From assembly GCA_016794465.1 (NCBI GenBank), contig JAEUKA010000006.1, forward strand, positions 1 through 47,555: a stretch of DNA of 47,555 bases. Reading direction: 5' to 3'. The notes beneath the pieces were generated by a model, which made no database searches, had not been told where the DNA came from, and worked only from the letters and a program-made list of their open reading frames with translations. Source of the stretch: Myxococcales bacterium. GTDB lineage: Bacteria > Myxococcota_A > Polyangia > Palsa-1104 > JAEUJZ01. Position numbers and translations under genes: made by a program. Every line of letters starts with the position of its first letter. Positions within the stretch are counted from its first letter, which is position 1. Shown piece by piece: positions 24,299 through 34,026 of this stretch.

Positions 24299-25366
24299 TT
24301 AGAACTTGAGCCGATGGATCTCCGCTTGAAGGTGCTCACTCGATAGGTGGCTGTAGACCGCAGTCATCTTCAACGAGGCATGCCCCAGCATCGTCTGAAG
24401 GGCGATCAGCGAGCCGCCACGCATGAGGTATTGACTGGCGAAGCTGTGCCTCAGAACGTGCCAAGGCGCTTTGGGGATCGCCAGTCCCGCGAGACGGTAC
24501 GTGTGTTTGAGGCACGGTCGACTTTGTGCAGGAATCCAGCGCCCGTCGAGGCCGAGGACAGGACAAACGACCCCCGCGTCGGTTTGCGGACAGCGATCGC
24601 GCCAGAGTCGCAGCGCGGCGGCGAGATCTTCGGCGATCGGTACGGTACGGTGCTTGCCGGATTTCGTCGGTGCGCCTCGATAGCTCTGTCGCACGGTCAG
24701 GACGCCACGATCGAAGTCGATGTCTCGCCACCTCAGCCCAAACACCTCGCCGCAGCGCAGCCCAGCGTAGACACCGAGGCGCACTGCGATCGGCAGCATC
24801 GAGCCACGCATGTCATTCCGAGCGTCTGCTGCTGCGATCAGCGCTTTGATCTCGGCCACAGAGAGATACTCGACGGCATCATCAACGCGGGGCGGCTTGG
24901 TTCCCTCAAATGGGTTTAGCGATGCCAGACCGTGACGGACAGCCCAGCGAAACGCGGCTTTCAAGGTGGCCAGCTTTTTCGCAGCGGTGTTCGGTTTGTG
25001 CGTCGACGAGAGGTGCCTGACGATGCGTTTGGCATCATCGCTGGTAAGGATGCGACGCAGCAGCGGCATCAGAGGTTGCGTCTCGTAGCGAATGCGCCTT
25101 GCCCATCGCTCGCGATCGCGTGTCGTGGCGTCTGCTTCGTCGACGTAGCGACGCAATATCTCGTCAGCGGTGAGCTGCTCGGGCTGCTCGGGGACGCCCA
25201 GCTTGCCTCGACCGATGCGCGCCTCGATTTCGGCGAGGATGCGTCGAGCCTCCGCCGCAGAGGTCGCCTTCGTCGCTTTCGTCTTGCGGATGCCGCCTTC
25301 GTACCACCGTGCATACCAGCCGACGAAGTCGCCCTTGGCGTTGGTTTTTCGTATTATTTGTCCCAC
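24299..25366 (-). CDS. Tyrosine-family site-specific integrase
   Basis: The product is 355 residues. The catalytic set is visible: Arg204 (AGLRCGEVFGLRW), Lys235 or Lys238 (TKSGKHRTVPI), His303 and Arg306 (HVLRHSFAS), His329 (MLGHASLKMT) and Tyr338 (VYSHLS). An N-terminal arm-binding-like region (GWYARWYEGGIRKTKA) and a SAM-like core-binding domain (AAKKLATLKAAFRWAVRHGL) precede it. The GTG start at 25366 is the first in frame, without a strong ribosome site. It is the right-most island gene, 127 bp from the attR repeat. A TATATAGT box near 25428 could be part of its promoter. Confidence 0.9.
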   Translation of the reverse strand: MGQIIRKTNAKGDFVGWYARWYEGGIRKTKATKATSAAEARRILAEIEARIGRGKLGVPEQPEQLTADEILRRYVDEADATTRDRERWARRIRYETQPLMPLLRRILTSDDAKRIVRHLSSTHKPNTAAKKLATLKAAFRWAVRHGLASLNPFEGTKPPRVDDAVEYLSVAEIKALIAAADARNDMRGSMLPIAVRLGVYAGLRCGEVFGLRWRDIDFDRGVLTVRQSYRGAPTKSGKHRTVPIAEDLAAALRLWRDRCPQTDAGVVCPVLGLDGRWIPAQSRPCLKHTYRLAGLAIPKAPWHVLRHSFASQYLMRGGSLIALQTMLGHASLKMTAVYSHLSSEHLQAEIHRLKF

Positions 25367-25493
25367 TTGAGAGCCCCTTATGAGCCCACCGATCGCTTGC
25401 GTTGCCCGTCTGTTCGCTGAAAGCCGCTATATAGTGAACAACCCGGCAGCGACGGAAGGCTGCAATATTTTTGCATTATTTCGTAAGCGGGCA

Positions 25494-25505
25494 AACTTCT
25501 ATCCG
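25494..25505. repeat. Right attachment repeat (attR core)
   Basis: AACTTCTATCCG repeats the sequence at 18678. Continuing rightward in the hrcA frame gives GGT GTC ATC GCC CAA AAT CGC TAA, with the stop at 25526-25528. This is the displaced native hrcA end. Confidence 0.65.
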
Positions 25506-25535
25506 GTGTCATCGCCCAAAATCGCTAATCACACC

Positions 25536-25577
25536 TAGCTTGCGACCTGATGACATGGTCTTTGCCGTCGCAAGCTA
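25536..25577. promoter_or_regulatory. 11-bp inverted repeat in the grpE leader
   Basis: TAGCTTGCGAC (25536-25546) and GTCGCAAGCTA (25567-25577) are perfect arms with a 20-base spacer, 30 bp before the grpE ATG and eight bases after the displaced hrcA stop. It could be a regulatory hairpin in the mRNA leader, an attenuator, or an operator. The spacing is unlike CIRCE (9-9-9). Confidence 0.6.
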
Positions 25578-25606
25578 CTCACAGTCGTAAAAGGAGAGAC
25601 ACGAAA

Positions 25607-26215
25607 ATGGCCACCGAAGAAGCCCAGTCGCCAAACGCAAGCGCACAGCCTGGCCAAGCCCAGGCGGGAGACGGCAGCACCCAAGCACCGGCCTCCTCTG
25701 AGGCTGAGCTGCGGGCGCAGGTCGACAAGCTCTCGGAAGAGAAGCGCGACCTAAACGATCGGCTGCTGCGCCTTGCCGCCGAGTTTGAGAACTACAAGCG
25801 CCGCGCTCGCAAGGATCAGGAAGACGCTGCGGCTCGTGGGCTCGAGAACTTGGTCCGCGAGCTGCTGCCGGCGATGGACAACTTTGACCGCGCGCTCGCT
25901 GCCAGCAAGAGCCCCTCGACCACCGTCACGTCGATCGTCGAAGGCGTGCAGATGGTGCAAAAGAGCTTCTTCGGCGCGCTCGAGAAGTCGCAGATCAAGC
26001 AGTTCGAGGCCGAAGGCAAGCCGTTCGACCCCAACTTCCACGAGGCAATCGGCCACATCGAGAGCACGACCCTGCCACCCGGCCACGTCGCCAACGTCTT
26101 TCAGCGCGGCTACATGCTCGGCAGCCGCTTGCTGCGTCCAGCGCTGGTCCAGGTTTCTCGCAAGAGTGAAGCCAGCACCGACAGTCCAGACGCCACCCCG
26201 AACCAAGCGAACTGA
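25607..26215 (+). CDS. grpE: Nucleotide exchange factor GrpE
   Basis: The product is 202 residues. GrpE releases ADP from DnaK. The long helical stalk (ELRAQVDKLSEEKRDLNDRL and LLRLAAEFENYKRRARKDQE), the four-helix region (RELLPAMDNFDRAL) and the C-terminal beta wing (FDPNFHEAIGHIESTTLPPG, VFQRGYMLGSRLLRPALVQV) are all typical. A low-complexity Ala/Gln/Ser tail precedes the stalk. The ATG at 25607 has AAAGGAGAG upstream; a longer frame from 25550 lacks one. It stands eight bases before dnaJ. With the island removed it would follow hrcA directly. Confidence 0.93.
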   Translation: MATEEAQSPNASAQPGQAQAGDGSTQAPASSEAELRAQVDKLSEEKRDLNDRLLRLAAEFENYKRRARKDQEDAAARGLENLVRELLPAMDNFDRALAASKSPSTTVTSIVEGVQMVQKSFFGALEKSQIKQFEAEGKPFDPNFHEAIGHIESTTLPPGHVANVFQRGYMLGSRLLRPALVQVSRKSEASTDSPDATPNQAN

Positions 26216-26223
26216 GGCACTTC

Positions 26224-27366
26224 TTGGCCGACGCAAGGCGCGACTACTACGAGGTCCTCGGTCTGCCCCGCAACGCGGACTCGGCCGAGATCAAGCGGGC
26301 GTACCGAGCGCTGGCGCTCCGCTATCACCCGGATCAAAACCACGACGACAAGCAGGCCGAAGAGAAGTTCAAGGAAGTCTCCGCAGCCTATACCGTGCTC
26401 TCCGACCCGGAAAAGCGCGCCCGCTACGATCGGCTGGGACACCTGGGGCTGTCGCGTGATGTGGCGGGCATGGACACGCTCAGCGTCGACCTTGATGCGA
26501 TGAAGGCGCTGTTTAGCAACCTCTTTGGCGACCTGCTTGGCGGTCGAAAGGGCAAAGGGCGCGACCTTCGCTACACGCTGGAGATCTCACTTCGCGAGGC
26601 CGCCCATGGTGCCCAAAAGACCATTCGCTTCCCGGTCCGCGCCGACTGTCCAAGCTGTCACGGCAGCGGCGCACGCGGCGGGGATGCTGGCTTGCGGGTC
26701 TGCTCCACCTGCGCCGGCAAGGGCGACGTTAAGCCCGGCAAAGGCATCTTCTCGCTCAGCCGCACCTGTACCGTCTGCCAAGGCATCGGCAAGGTCGTCG
26801 TCGATCCCTGTGGCGAGTGTCGGGGCGCGGGACTGACCGACCAGCAGCGTGAATACACCGTCAGCGTTCCTGCCGGCACCGAGGATGGCACCGCCCGCCG
26901 CATCTCCGGCCAAGGCGAGCCGGGACGGCGCGGTGGCAGTACCGGCGATCTCAACGTCACCGTCAAGATCGAGCCTCATCCGCTGCTGCGTCGCGAAGGC
27001 GCGCTCCTCATCTGCGAGCTGCCGCTTGGGTTTTCGCAGGTGGCGCTCGGCTGCACTGTCGATGTACCGACCCTGGAAGGCCGCGTCGAGATGAAGATTC
27101 CCGCCGGAACCCAGTCGGGAACGGTCTTTCGGCTGCGTGGACGCGGCTATCCCACCGCCATCGGCTCGACCACCCGTGGCGATCTGCACGTCAAGGTCCT
27201 GGTCGAAACCCCACAGAGTCTCAGCGAAGCGCAGCGCGCCCTCCTCCGCCACGTCGAAGAGAAGCTCGCCTCGGCATCCTTCCCGCGCCTCCACAAGTTC
27301 CACGAAGAGCTACGCCACCTCTACGGTCCCGCCGACACCACCACCACGCCTATCACCAAGAAGTAG
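26224..27366 (+). CDS. dnaJ: Chaperone DnaJ (Hsp40) with zinc-finger domain
   Basis: The product is 380 residues. The J-domain ([20 protein letters not shown], then YHPDQNHD with the HPD motif that triggers DnaK ATP hydrolysis) is followed by four CxxCxGxG repeats at about 140-205 ([32 protein letters not shown]) and the C-terminal substrate-binding beta domains. The Gly/Phe linker is short. The start is TTG, with TGAGG just upstream, overlapping the grpE end region. dnaK is not between grpE and dnaJ here and must lie elsewhere. Confidence 0.93.
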   Translation: MADARRDYYEVLGLPRNADSAEIKRAYRALALRYHPDQNHDDKQAEEKFKEVSAAYTVLSDPEKRARYDRLGHLGLSRDVAGMDTLSVDLDAMKALFSNLFGDLLGGRKGKGRDLRYTLEISLREAAHGAQKTIRFPVRADCPSCHGSGARGGDAGLRVCSTCAGKGDVKPGKGIFSLSRTCTVCQGIGKVVVDPCGECRGAGLTDQQREYTVSVPAGTEDGTARRISGQGEPGRRGGSTGDLNVTVKIEPHPLLRREGALLICELPLGFSQVALGCTVDVPTLEGRVEMKIPAGTQSGTVFRLRGRGYPTAIGSTTRGDLHVKVLVETPQSLSEAQRALLRHVEEKLASASFPRLHKFHEELRHLYGPADTTTTPITKK

Positions 27367-27449
27367 CCCGGCAAAAAGTCAGACTGCTGTCAGCCCTCTT
27401 TGCTATACCCAGCGGCCGTAAGAACGAGCCCACAAAAGGAGCTGTAGCA

Positions 27450-28568
<1,119 letters not shown>

Positions 28569-28607
28569 TTCCCAACCAAAACAGCGAGCCGCCACAGCGG
28601 AAGTGGC

Positions 28608-30413
28608 TTAGTCGACGATCTCGGGTCGCCCGCTCGACGGCTTGGCCTTGCCGCCTGGCTTGGCAGTGGCTGCCACCGGAGCCTTCCCGACGGCTGGCTT
28701 GGTCACTGGCGCAGTGGCTGCTGGCTTTTGAACCACCGCCGGCTTGGTCACTGGCGTCGTCGGCCTCGTCACCGGCGTCGTCGGCTTGGTCAGCGAAGTC
28801 GTCGGCCTCGTCACCGGAGTCGTCGTCCGAGCGGGCGTGCTCGCTGGCTTCGTCACGCTGCTGCTGGGCGAGGGCTTGCTGGTCGTCACCGGCCGTGGCG
28901 CCTCGGCTGGATCGAGCGGCACGCTCACGTTGACATCACTGCCGATGCTGACATCGACCGTCTGATCCTTGTAGTTGGGCCGACGGATGATGAGCTTGAG
29001 CGACCCTTTGCTGCGCGGCCAGTCCTTCTTCATCGGCGTCATGCCAATCGATCGACCCGATTCAGCCAGGAGCACATCGGCACCGGCTGGACTGCTCTCC
29101 ACCGAGAGCATGATGTTGCGGCGCTCGAGCTTGCCCGGCAGCACGCTGGGGTGGACGGTGTCGCCCTCTGCCCGCATCACGCGCACCGAGACGGCGACCA
29201 CCAGCGACAGAAGGACAATGCCCGCCGCTCCAATGACCGCCCACCGCCGCCGCCGCCGGGCCGGAGACATCGACAGGCTGCTCTGTCCCGCCGAGCCGCC
29301 CAGCGTTGACTGACGATTCAGCCCGGAGTTCGAGTCCTTTTCGGCCTTGTCCTTCGCCGCCTTGAGCCGGTTGCCGGTCGGGGTATCGTCCTCCCCCGGT
29401 GCCGACTGAGCCGCCGGAATGGCCACCCCAGACGCCGCCTGTGGACTCGGTGGCATCATTCCCTGCGGAAAGCCTGGAATCGGAATGTTCGCCGACGACA
29501 ACGTAAAGCCTGCCGGCATCCGCACAATCGCGTGTGCCGTGGTTGGATACGCGACCGCCAGTCCGTCGAGCTCTCCGGTGACTTGGCGCATGGTGGGCCG
29601 GTCCGCCTTGCTCTTGATCAGCAGCCGATGCACCACCTGCGCCAGGTTGACCGGCACATGCGGCGCCACGTCTTTCAGCTGCGCCGGCTCGTCGTAGATC
29701 TGCTTGGCCAAGATCTCGCCCTGGGCCCCCGTAAACGGCGGCTTACCGACGAGCATCTCGTACATAATCACCCCGAGCGAGTACACGTCGGCCTTGTCAT
29801 CGACATTGCCGGCGCCACGACACTGCTCCGGCGCCATGTACTTCGGAGTGCCCATCACCACGTCCGCTGCTGTCTGCGCCGCACCTTGGTTCAGCTCTGC
29901 GGCCACCTTGGCAATGCCAAAGTCGAGCAGCTTGACGCGAATCCGCCCCGGAGCCTCAGGGTCCGGATCGGCGATCAGCATGATGTTGTCTGGCTTCAAG
30001 TCGCGGTGGATGACGCCCTTCTCATGGGCCGCCGCCAGCGCCGCTGCAATCTGCCGCGAGATCCGCACGCACTCGGGCAATGCCAGCCGTCCGCCATTGG
30101 CCTTCAGCCGCTGCCCAAGCGTGTCGCCCTTGAGAAACTCCATGACCAGATAGGCCACGCCTGTGGGCAGCTGACCGTAGTCGGAGATCTGGACGATGCC
30201 GGGATGGTCGACGATGTTGACCGCGCGCGCTTCGTTGAAAAAGCGCTGTGCGATCTCCGGCTCTTGGGCGTAGCGACCGTGCAAGACCTTGATCGCCACG
30301 CGCCGCTCGATCGGTTCCTGGATGGCCTCATACACGGCCCCCATGCCGCCCTTGCCGATCATACGGACCAAGCGGTACGGACCTATCTTGTCGCGGGGCA
30401 GACCTGTAGACAC
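28608..30413 (-). CDS. Transmembrane Ser/Thr protein kinase with PEGA domain
   Basis: The product is 601 residues. Kinase domain (13-285): Gly loop GKGGMG (20-25), Lys42, Glu61, HRDLKPDN (Asp138), DFG (164-166) and APE (194-196), so it should be active. A juxtamembrane Pro/Ser-rich region follows, then one membrane helix (WAVIGAAGIVLLSLVVAVSV, 391-410), a PEGA domain (434-500, SVESSPAGADVLLAESG) outside, and a low-complexity Pro/Thr/Lys tail with repeated VTKPTTPVTRP-like units. PEGA domains are thought to bind envelope or surface material, so this is a sensor kinase facing the periplasm. The start is GTG at 30413 with no clear ribosome site. It converges on recA. Confidence 0.9.
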   Translation of the reverse strand: MSTGLPRDKIGPYRLVRMIGKGGMGAVYEAIQEPIERRVAIKVLHGRYAQEPEIAQRFFNEARAVNIVDHPGIVQISDYGQLPTGVAYLVMEFLKGDTLGQRLKANGGRLALPECVRISRQIAAALAAAHEKGVIHRDLKPDNIMLIADPDPEAPGRIRVKLLDFGIAKVAAELNQGAAQTAADVVMGTPKYMAPEQCRGAGNVDDKADVYSLGVIMYEMLVGKPPFTGAQGEILAKQIYDEPAQLKDVAPHVPVNLAQVVHRLLIKSKADRPTMRQVTGELDGLAVAYPTTAHAIVRMPAGFTLSSANIPIPGFPQGMMPPSPQAASGVAIPAAQSAPGEDDTPTGNRLKAAKDKAEKDSNSGLNRQSTLGGSAGQSSLSMSPARRRRRWAVIGAAGIVLLSLVVAVSVRVMRAEGDTVHPSVLPGKLERRNIMLSVESSPAGADVLLAESGRSIGMTPMKKDWPRSKGSLKLIIRRPNYKDQTVDVSIGSDVNVSVPLDPAEAPRPVTTSKPSPSSSVTKPASTPARTTTPVTRPTTSLTKPTTPVTRPTTPVTKPAVVQKPAATAPVTKPAVGKAPVAATAKPGGKAKPSSGRPEIVD

Positions 30414-30490
30414 TACGGTGGCATCTTAGCACTTTGGAGATCGGCTCTTGAAGGGGGTTTGGCGGCTTTGCGCGATCTCCCCTGCCGGGT

Positions 30491-31240
30491 CTACTTCGCG
30501 TGATCTCCAGGGTCGACCGCCGTCAGCTCTTTGACCGCTGCCAGGCCTGGCGGCACCGGCATCACCTTGAGCTCGGGACGACCTTTTATGCCTTGGGCTC
30601 GATAGCGCACAAAGTAGATGCCCGCCGTATGCGCCATCAGCGTAGAGCACTGCGGTGCAACCTTGCGGGTCCGACCGCCTTCATCTGACGCATCATCGGT
30701 GACCGGAGCGTCGGCGTCAGGCAGCTGCACACACGCCCGATGGCTGCCGGTCCCAGCGCTGTAGCGGAAGTATCGACCCACCCCGAGCCGGACCTTTTCG
30801 GTGTCATCCAGCACGATCCAGCGCGCCTCGCCATCATCGCCGGTCGCTCGATAGAAGTAGATCACTGCGGGACCACTGCCAGCTCCATCGGCATGCGGGT
30901 CGGGCACGGGCCGGGGCGGCTGACCAAACAGTCGCTTTTCAGCCTGCCGAGCCGCCGCCGCTTGGCTGCTGCCCAAAGAAGCCAAGACCGATGGCCGACC
31001 GGTGTCGTACTCGCCATAACGAACCCAGGCCGCGACTGCCGCCTCTTGGACCTCTTCGCTGCTGTCTGAAAGAGCGCCTTTGAGGCCACTCTCGTTGCCC
31101 TCGGCTTCCCAAGTGGCAACCTGCTGGACCCGCATCGAGGCACAGCCGCTCGCGCCCAGGCCCACTCCCAGCAGCAGCGCCAGCCCAAAGGCCCGGCGAG
31201 CTTGGCTCATCGACATTGTCCACGCTTGCGACATTCTCAT
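30491..31240 (-). CDS. Lipoprotein, last gene of a three-gene operon
   Basis: The product is 249 residues. GGGAGGGCCACA precedes the ATG. The signal peptide (ARRAFGLALLLGVGLGASGC) ends in a lipobox Cys. A HEAT-like pair of helices follows (LKGALSDSSEEVQEAAVAAW), as found in repeat scaffolds, then a beta-rich domain (GPAVIYFYRATGDDGEARWI, GIYFVRYRAQGIKG) that resembles lipoproteins in which a short polypeptide is judged by its surface charge, but I cannot name it. It is downstream of the next two genes on the same strand and 78 bp from the kinase start. Confidence 0.7.
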   Translation of the reverse strand: MRMSQAWTMSMSQARRAFGLALLLGVGLGASGCASMRVQQVATWEAEGNESGLKGALSDSSEEVQEAAVAAWVRYGEYDTGRPSVLASLGSSQAAAARQAEKRLFGQPPRPVPDPHADGAGSGPAVIYFYRATGDDGEARWIVLDDTEKVRLGVGRYFRYSAGTGSHRACVQLPDADAPVTDDASDEGGRTRKVAPQCSTLMAHTAGIYFVRYRAQGIKGRPELKVMPVPPGLAAVKELTAVDPGDHAK

Positions 31241-31293
31241 TGTGGCCCTCCCTCACGCATCGCACTTCGCCTCATCGAGGAGCCCTCGCCCGG

Positions 31294-31851
31294 CTACTTG
31301 CCAGCGCCGACCCGGCGGTACAGCTCGACGTTCTTGGTGACGGTTTCTTGATCGTGGTAGGCGCGTAGCTTTGCATCTTCCCACTCGCGGTCGAGCTCGG
31401 AAAGCCCCCACTTGCCGTCTCGGCCCAGCGCCAGCGGAAACGGCTGCGCAGTGGTCGCGCCACAGCGTGCCTGCCCCGCCGCATCGACCTCTACCGACAT
31501 CTGCTCGCCCACCCGCGCGCGAAAATCGGCTGCGTAGCGCTCGGTATAGAGCTGCAAAAACAGCTCCCGCCCGTTGTCGGAATCGGCGGCATACAAGCGG
31601 CTGAGCGCCGCAGCTTGCTCACCCGCCGGGTAGCTCGATCGAATCGACTCGGCCATCCGCCGATGAAGCTTCTGCACCGTCGCCACCGACCACTGAGTGT
31701 TTTGCAAAAGCACATCAAAGACCGCGATCCCGTCGGCCTCTAGGACTGCGTTGCGCAGACTCTCGCAGGCCGACTCAGCAGTCTGGTTGCGGGAACAGCC
31801 ACTGCCCAAGCTGCCAAGCAGCACGACGGCGGCAAGACCCGCAGCTGTCAC
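31294..31851 (-). CDS. Lipoprotein of unknown function
   Basis: The product is 185 residues. The signal peptide ends in LGSGC (Cys19). The mature region is mostly helical (ESLRNAVLEADGIAVFDVLL, VQKLHRRMAESIRSSYPAGE) and then mixed, with one more Cys in QARCGAT. The start overlaps the stop of the membrane-protein gene upstream (ATGA-type overlap), so the two are coupled. No family recognised. Confidence 0.7.
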   Translation of the reverse strand: MTAAGLAAVVLLGSLGSGCSRNQTAESACESLRNAVLEADGIAVFDVLLQNTQWSVATVQKLHRRMAESIRSSYPAGEQAAALSRLYAADSDNGRELFLQLYTERYAADFRARVGEQMSVEVDAAGQARCGATTAQPFPLALGRDGKWGLSELDREWEDAKLRAYHDQETVTKNVELYRRVGAGK

Positions 31852-32258
31852 GGCTTGTCCTCGGAGTCTGGACCCGCAACCAGCTTGGCTTTGCTGGCCT
31901 CACTGTCGCTTCGGCGCTGAGCCAGCTCCTGCCGCCGCAGGTGTTGAAAGTGGAAGATCAGCCGCATCTCTAGATACAGGCCGACCACCAGCCAGATCAG
32001 CGGAAAGCCCGGCAGCTCGAAGCCCTTGACCTTGGCGAAGGTCAGCAGGCCGCCGACCATCGTCAAAAGCGCCGCCCCCGTAGCCACCGCCAGCGAAAAC
32101 GACCGCTGCGCCCAGAGCGCAAGGCCGCCAATCAGCAGGGCCAGACCGACCACCAAGTTGCCGGGAAAGAGGAGCAGCCCCAGCGGGTTCAGCCGCACGA
32201 TGGCAAACGCGCCCATCATGCACATCATCACGACCAGATAAGAAGTTTGTGAGCGCAC
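31848..32258 (-). CDS. Small integral membrane protein
   Basis: The product is 136 residues, with three or four hydrophobic segments (VMMCMMGAFAIVRLNPLGLL, PGNLVVGLALLIGGLALWA, LAVATGAALLTMVGGLL, FPLIWLVVGLYLEMRLIF) and a charged cytoplasmic tail (QRRSDSEASKAKL). Function is unknown. It heads an operon with two lipoproteins and is divergent from dnaA. The GTG at 32258 is the first start in frame and has no clear ribosome site. Confidence 0.65.
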   Translation of the reverse strand: MRSQTSYLVVMMCMMGAFAIVRLNPLGLLLFPGNLVVGLALLIGGLALWAQRSFSLAVATGAALLTMVGGLLTFAKVKGFELPGFPLIWLVVGLYLEMRLIFHFQHLRRQELAQRRSDSEASKAKLVAGPDSEDKP

Positions 32259-32490
32259 TAGGGCCAGCTACCACGTCTTGTCCGACTCCGCCATTTCAGA
32301 CCGTCAGGTTCAGGGCTTCACGCGCGGCTGCCGTCGCCCAAGATTTTGAGCTTGCCGCTCCGGGGCCGGCTTTGGTATTCAGGGCACCTCCTTAGCGAGC
32401 CGATCGCTGTTTTCTTTGGCCATCACGCTCTGCGTCGCGCCCGGGGTCTACGGGTGCTCTCGTCTCCAGTACTTCGGTCATGGGCGTAGC

Positions 32491-32522
32491 TTATCCACAG
32501 CTGTGGATAAGTCTGTGGATAG
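32491..32522. promoter_or_regulatory. dnaA: DnaA-box cluster in the dnaA leader
   Basis: TTATCCACA (32491-32499, plus strand) and TGTGGATAA (32502-32510, its inverse) form a perfect 20-bp palindrome with a GC centre. A third box, TGTGGATAG (32514-32522), is one base from consensus on the minus strand. They lie eight to 39 bases before the dnaA ATG, consistent with autoregulation. The gap 32259-32490 has no AT-rich unwinding element, so oriC status is uncertain. Confidence 0.75.
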
Positions 32523-32529
32523 TGTAAGC

Positions 32530-34011
32530 ATGCTGAGTGATCTGCCCCTCGATAGCACCTCATCGGGAATGCCCTGCGTGACAGCAGGTGCGTCCGAGGT
32601 GTGGGACGACGCCATGAAGGTGATCTCCCGCAAGCTATCGGCGCAGAACTACGACCTGTGGTTTCGCCCCATCGTCTGCCAGCGCGTGGACGGCCAGAAC
32701 ATCTACCTGACCGCCCCGAACCAGTTCATCAAAGAGTGGTTCGAGACGCACTACCAGCAGGTGGTGATGGAGGTCATCCACGAAGGCAGCACGCGGCCCT
32801 ATGTCATCCACTGGCAGATTGACGAGAGCAGCAGCCAAGCAGAGTCCGACGCGGATGCCACTGTTCGCAAGGCCAAGACCGCCAAAGCCAGCGCGCCCCC
32901 TAGCAGCCCAGCGACTCCGATTGACTCACCGCCTTCCCGACGCAACGGCGCTGGCGGCAAGAGCAAGCCGCCCATCGACAGCGAGCCCGGCCAAGAGCTG
33001 CTCGCGCGCTATGTCTTTGACTCGTTTGTCATCGGTCCGTCCAATCAGCTGGCAGCAGCGGCCAGTCGCGCGGTCGCCGACAACCCTGGCGGCAAGTACA
33101 ACCCACTGTTCATCTATGGCGGCGTTGGTCTGGGCAAGACGCACCTCCTCCATGCCATCGGTCATCACATACACGCCGAGCACCCCTCGTGGCGCATCTT
33201 GTATCTGAAGACCGAGACGTTCATGAACGAGTACATCAACCAAGTCCGCTCGGGTCGCATCGACGAGTTTCGCGTCAAGTACCGTGACCACACCGACGTG
33301 CTGCTGATGGACGACATCCAGTACCTCGGCGGCAAAGAGCGGACGCAGGACGAGTTCTTTCACACGTTCAATGCGCTGTTCGAGTCGCACCGTCAGATTG
33401 TCGTCACCGCTGACAAGTATCCGCACGAGATCCCGGATCTAGAGGAGCGCATCCGCTCGCGCTTCCAGTGGGGACTCATCGCCGACATCCAGGCTCCCGA
33501 GCTGGAGACGCGGGTCGCGATCCTACAGAAGAAGGCCGAGCTGGATCAGATCGACCTCCCGACCGACGTGGCGCTGTTTCTGGCCACCAACATCAAGTCG
33601 AACGTCCGCGAGCTGGAAGGTCTGCTGATTCGGGTGGCGGCGTTTGCGTCGCTGCAGCAGCGGCCTATCACCATCGAGTTTGCCCAAGACACGCTGCGCA
33701 ACTTCCTGACCCAGTCGGCGGCGCACCTCAACGTCGAGGCGGTGCAGCGAGAAGTGGCGAGCTACTTTGGGGTCAAGATCACCGACCTCAAGGGCCAAAG
33801 CCGGCAGACCTCGGTGACGAGGCCTCGGCAGGTCGCAATGTACCTGGCCCGCAAGCTGTGCAAGGCCAGCTTTCCCGAGCTGGGACTGAAGTTTGGCGGC
33901 AAAGACCACACGACGGTGATGTCGGCCTGCCGCAAGGTTGAAGCGCTGCTCGACTCCGATCCTCAGCTGCGCGGAATGGTGCAGGAGATCGAGCGCCACC
34001 TCATGGCGTAA
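32530..34011 (+). CDS. dnaA: Chromosomal replication initiator DnaA
   Basis: The product is 493 residues. Domain I (25-98, VWDDAMKVISRKLSAQNYDL and FRPIVCQRVDGQNIYLTAPN) is followed by a variable linker (100-155), the AAA+ domain with Walker A GGVGLGKT (197-204) and Walker B LLMDDIQ (258-264), and domain IV (about 400-493) with GGKDHTTVMSACRKVE, which contacts DnaA boxes. The frame is open to 32416, but the ATG at 32530 places the DnaA boxes upstream of the gene and matches domain I. Linker sequence is Ser/Ala/Lys rich. There is no dnaN after it; a class II aldolase follows. Confidence 0.94.
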   Translation: MLSDLPLDSTSSGMPCVTAGASEVWDDAMKVISRKLSAQNYDLWFRPIVCQRVDGQNIYLTAPNQFIKEWFETHYQQVVMEVIHEGSTRPYVIHWQIDESSSQAESDADATVRKAKTAKASAPPSSPATPIDSPPSRRNGAGGKSKPPIDSEPGQELLARYVFDSFVIGPSNQLAAAASRAVADNPGGKYNPLFIYGGVGLGKTHLLHAIGHHIHAEHPSWRILYLKTETFMNEYINQVRSGRIDEFRVKYRDHTDVLLMDDIQYLGGKERTQDEFFHTFNALFESHRQIVVTADKYPHEIPDLEERIRSRFQWGLIADIQAPELETRVAILQKKAELDQIDLPTDVALFLATNIKSNVRELEGLLIRVAAFASLQQRPITIEFAQDTLRNFLTQSAAHLNVEAVQREVASYFGVKITDLKGQSRQTSVTRPRQVAMYLARKLCKASFPELGLKFGGKDHTTVMSACRKVEALLDSDPQLRGMVQEIERHLMA

Positions 34012-34026
34012 CGGAGCGCCGCAGTG

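Larger units (their letters stand above)
18678..25505. mobile_element. Genomic island integrated in the 3' end of hrcA
   Basis: The ends are 12-bp direct repeats, AACTTCTATCCG, at 18678-18689 and 25494-25505. A tyrosine recombinase gene lies next to the right end. The cargo is an unknown protein, a ribbon-helix-helix protein, a ParA-like ATPase with upstream palindromes, a POT-family transporter and XRE/EgtD-like fusion copy 3. Removing the island gives an uninterrupted hrcA frame with its own stop, then grpE 78 bp later. No conjugation, phage structural or replication genes were seen, so it would need helper functions to move between cells. Confidence 0.75.

Noticed and set aside
25367..25606. 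tRNA gene as the island insertion site
   Set aside because: No cloverleaf or T-loop sequence is present; the repeat falls in the hrcA coding sequence instead.
27367..27449. SOS box before recA
   Set aside because: No palindrome of the LexA types I know could be identified in the 83-bp gap.
28591..28607. Terminator between recA and the kinase (GCCAC/GTGGC hairpin)
   Set aside because: The stem is only 5 bp with no T-run, so it is too weak to call.
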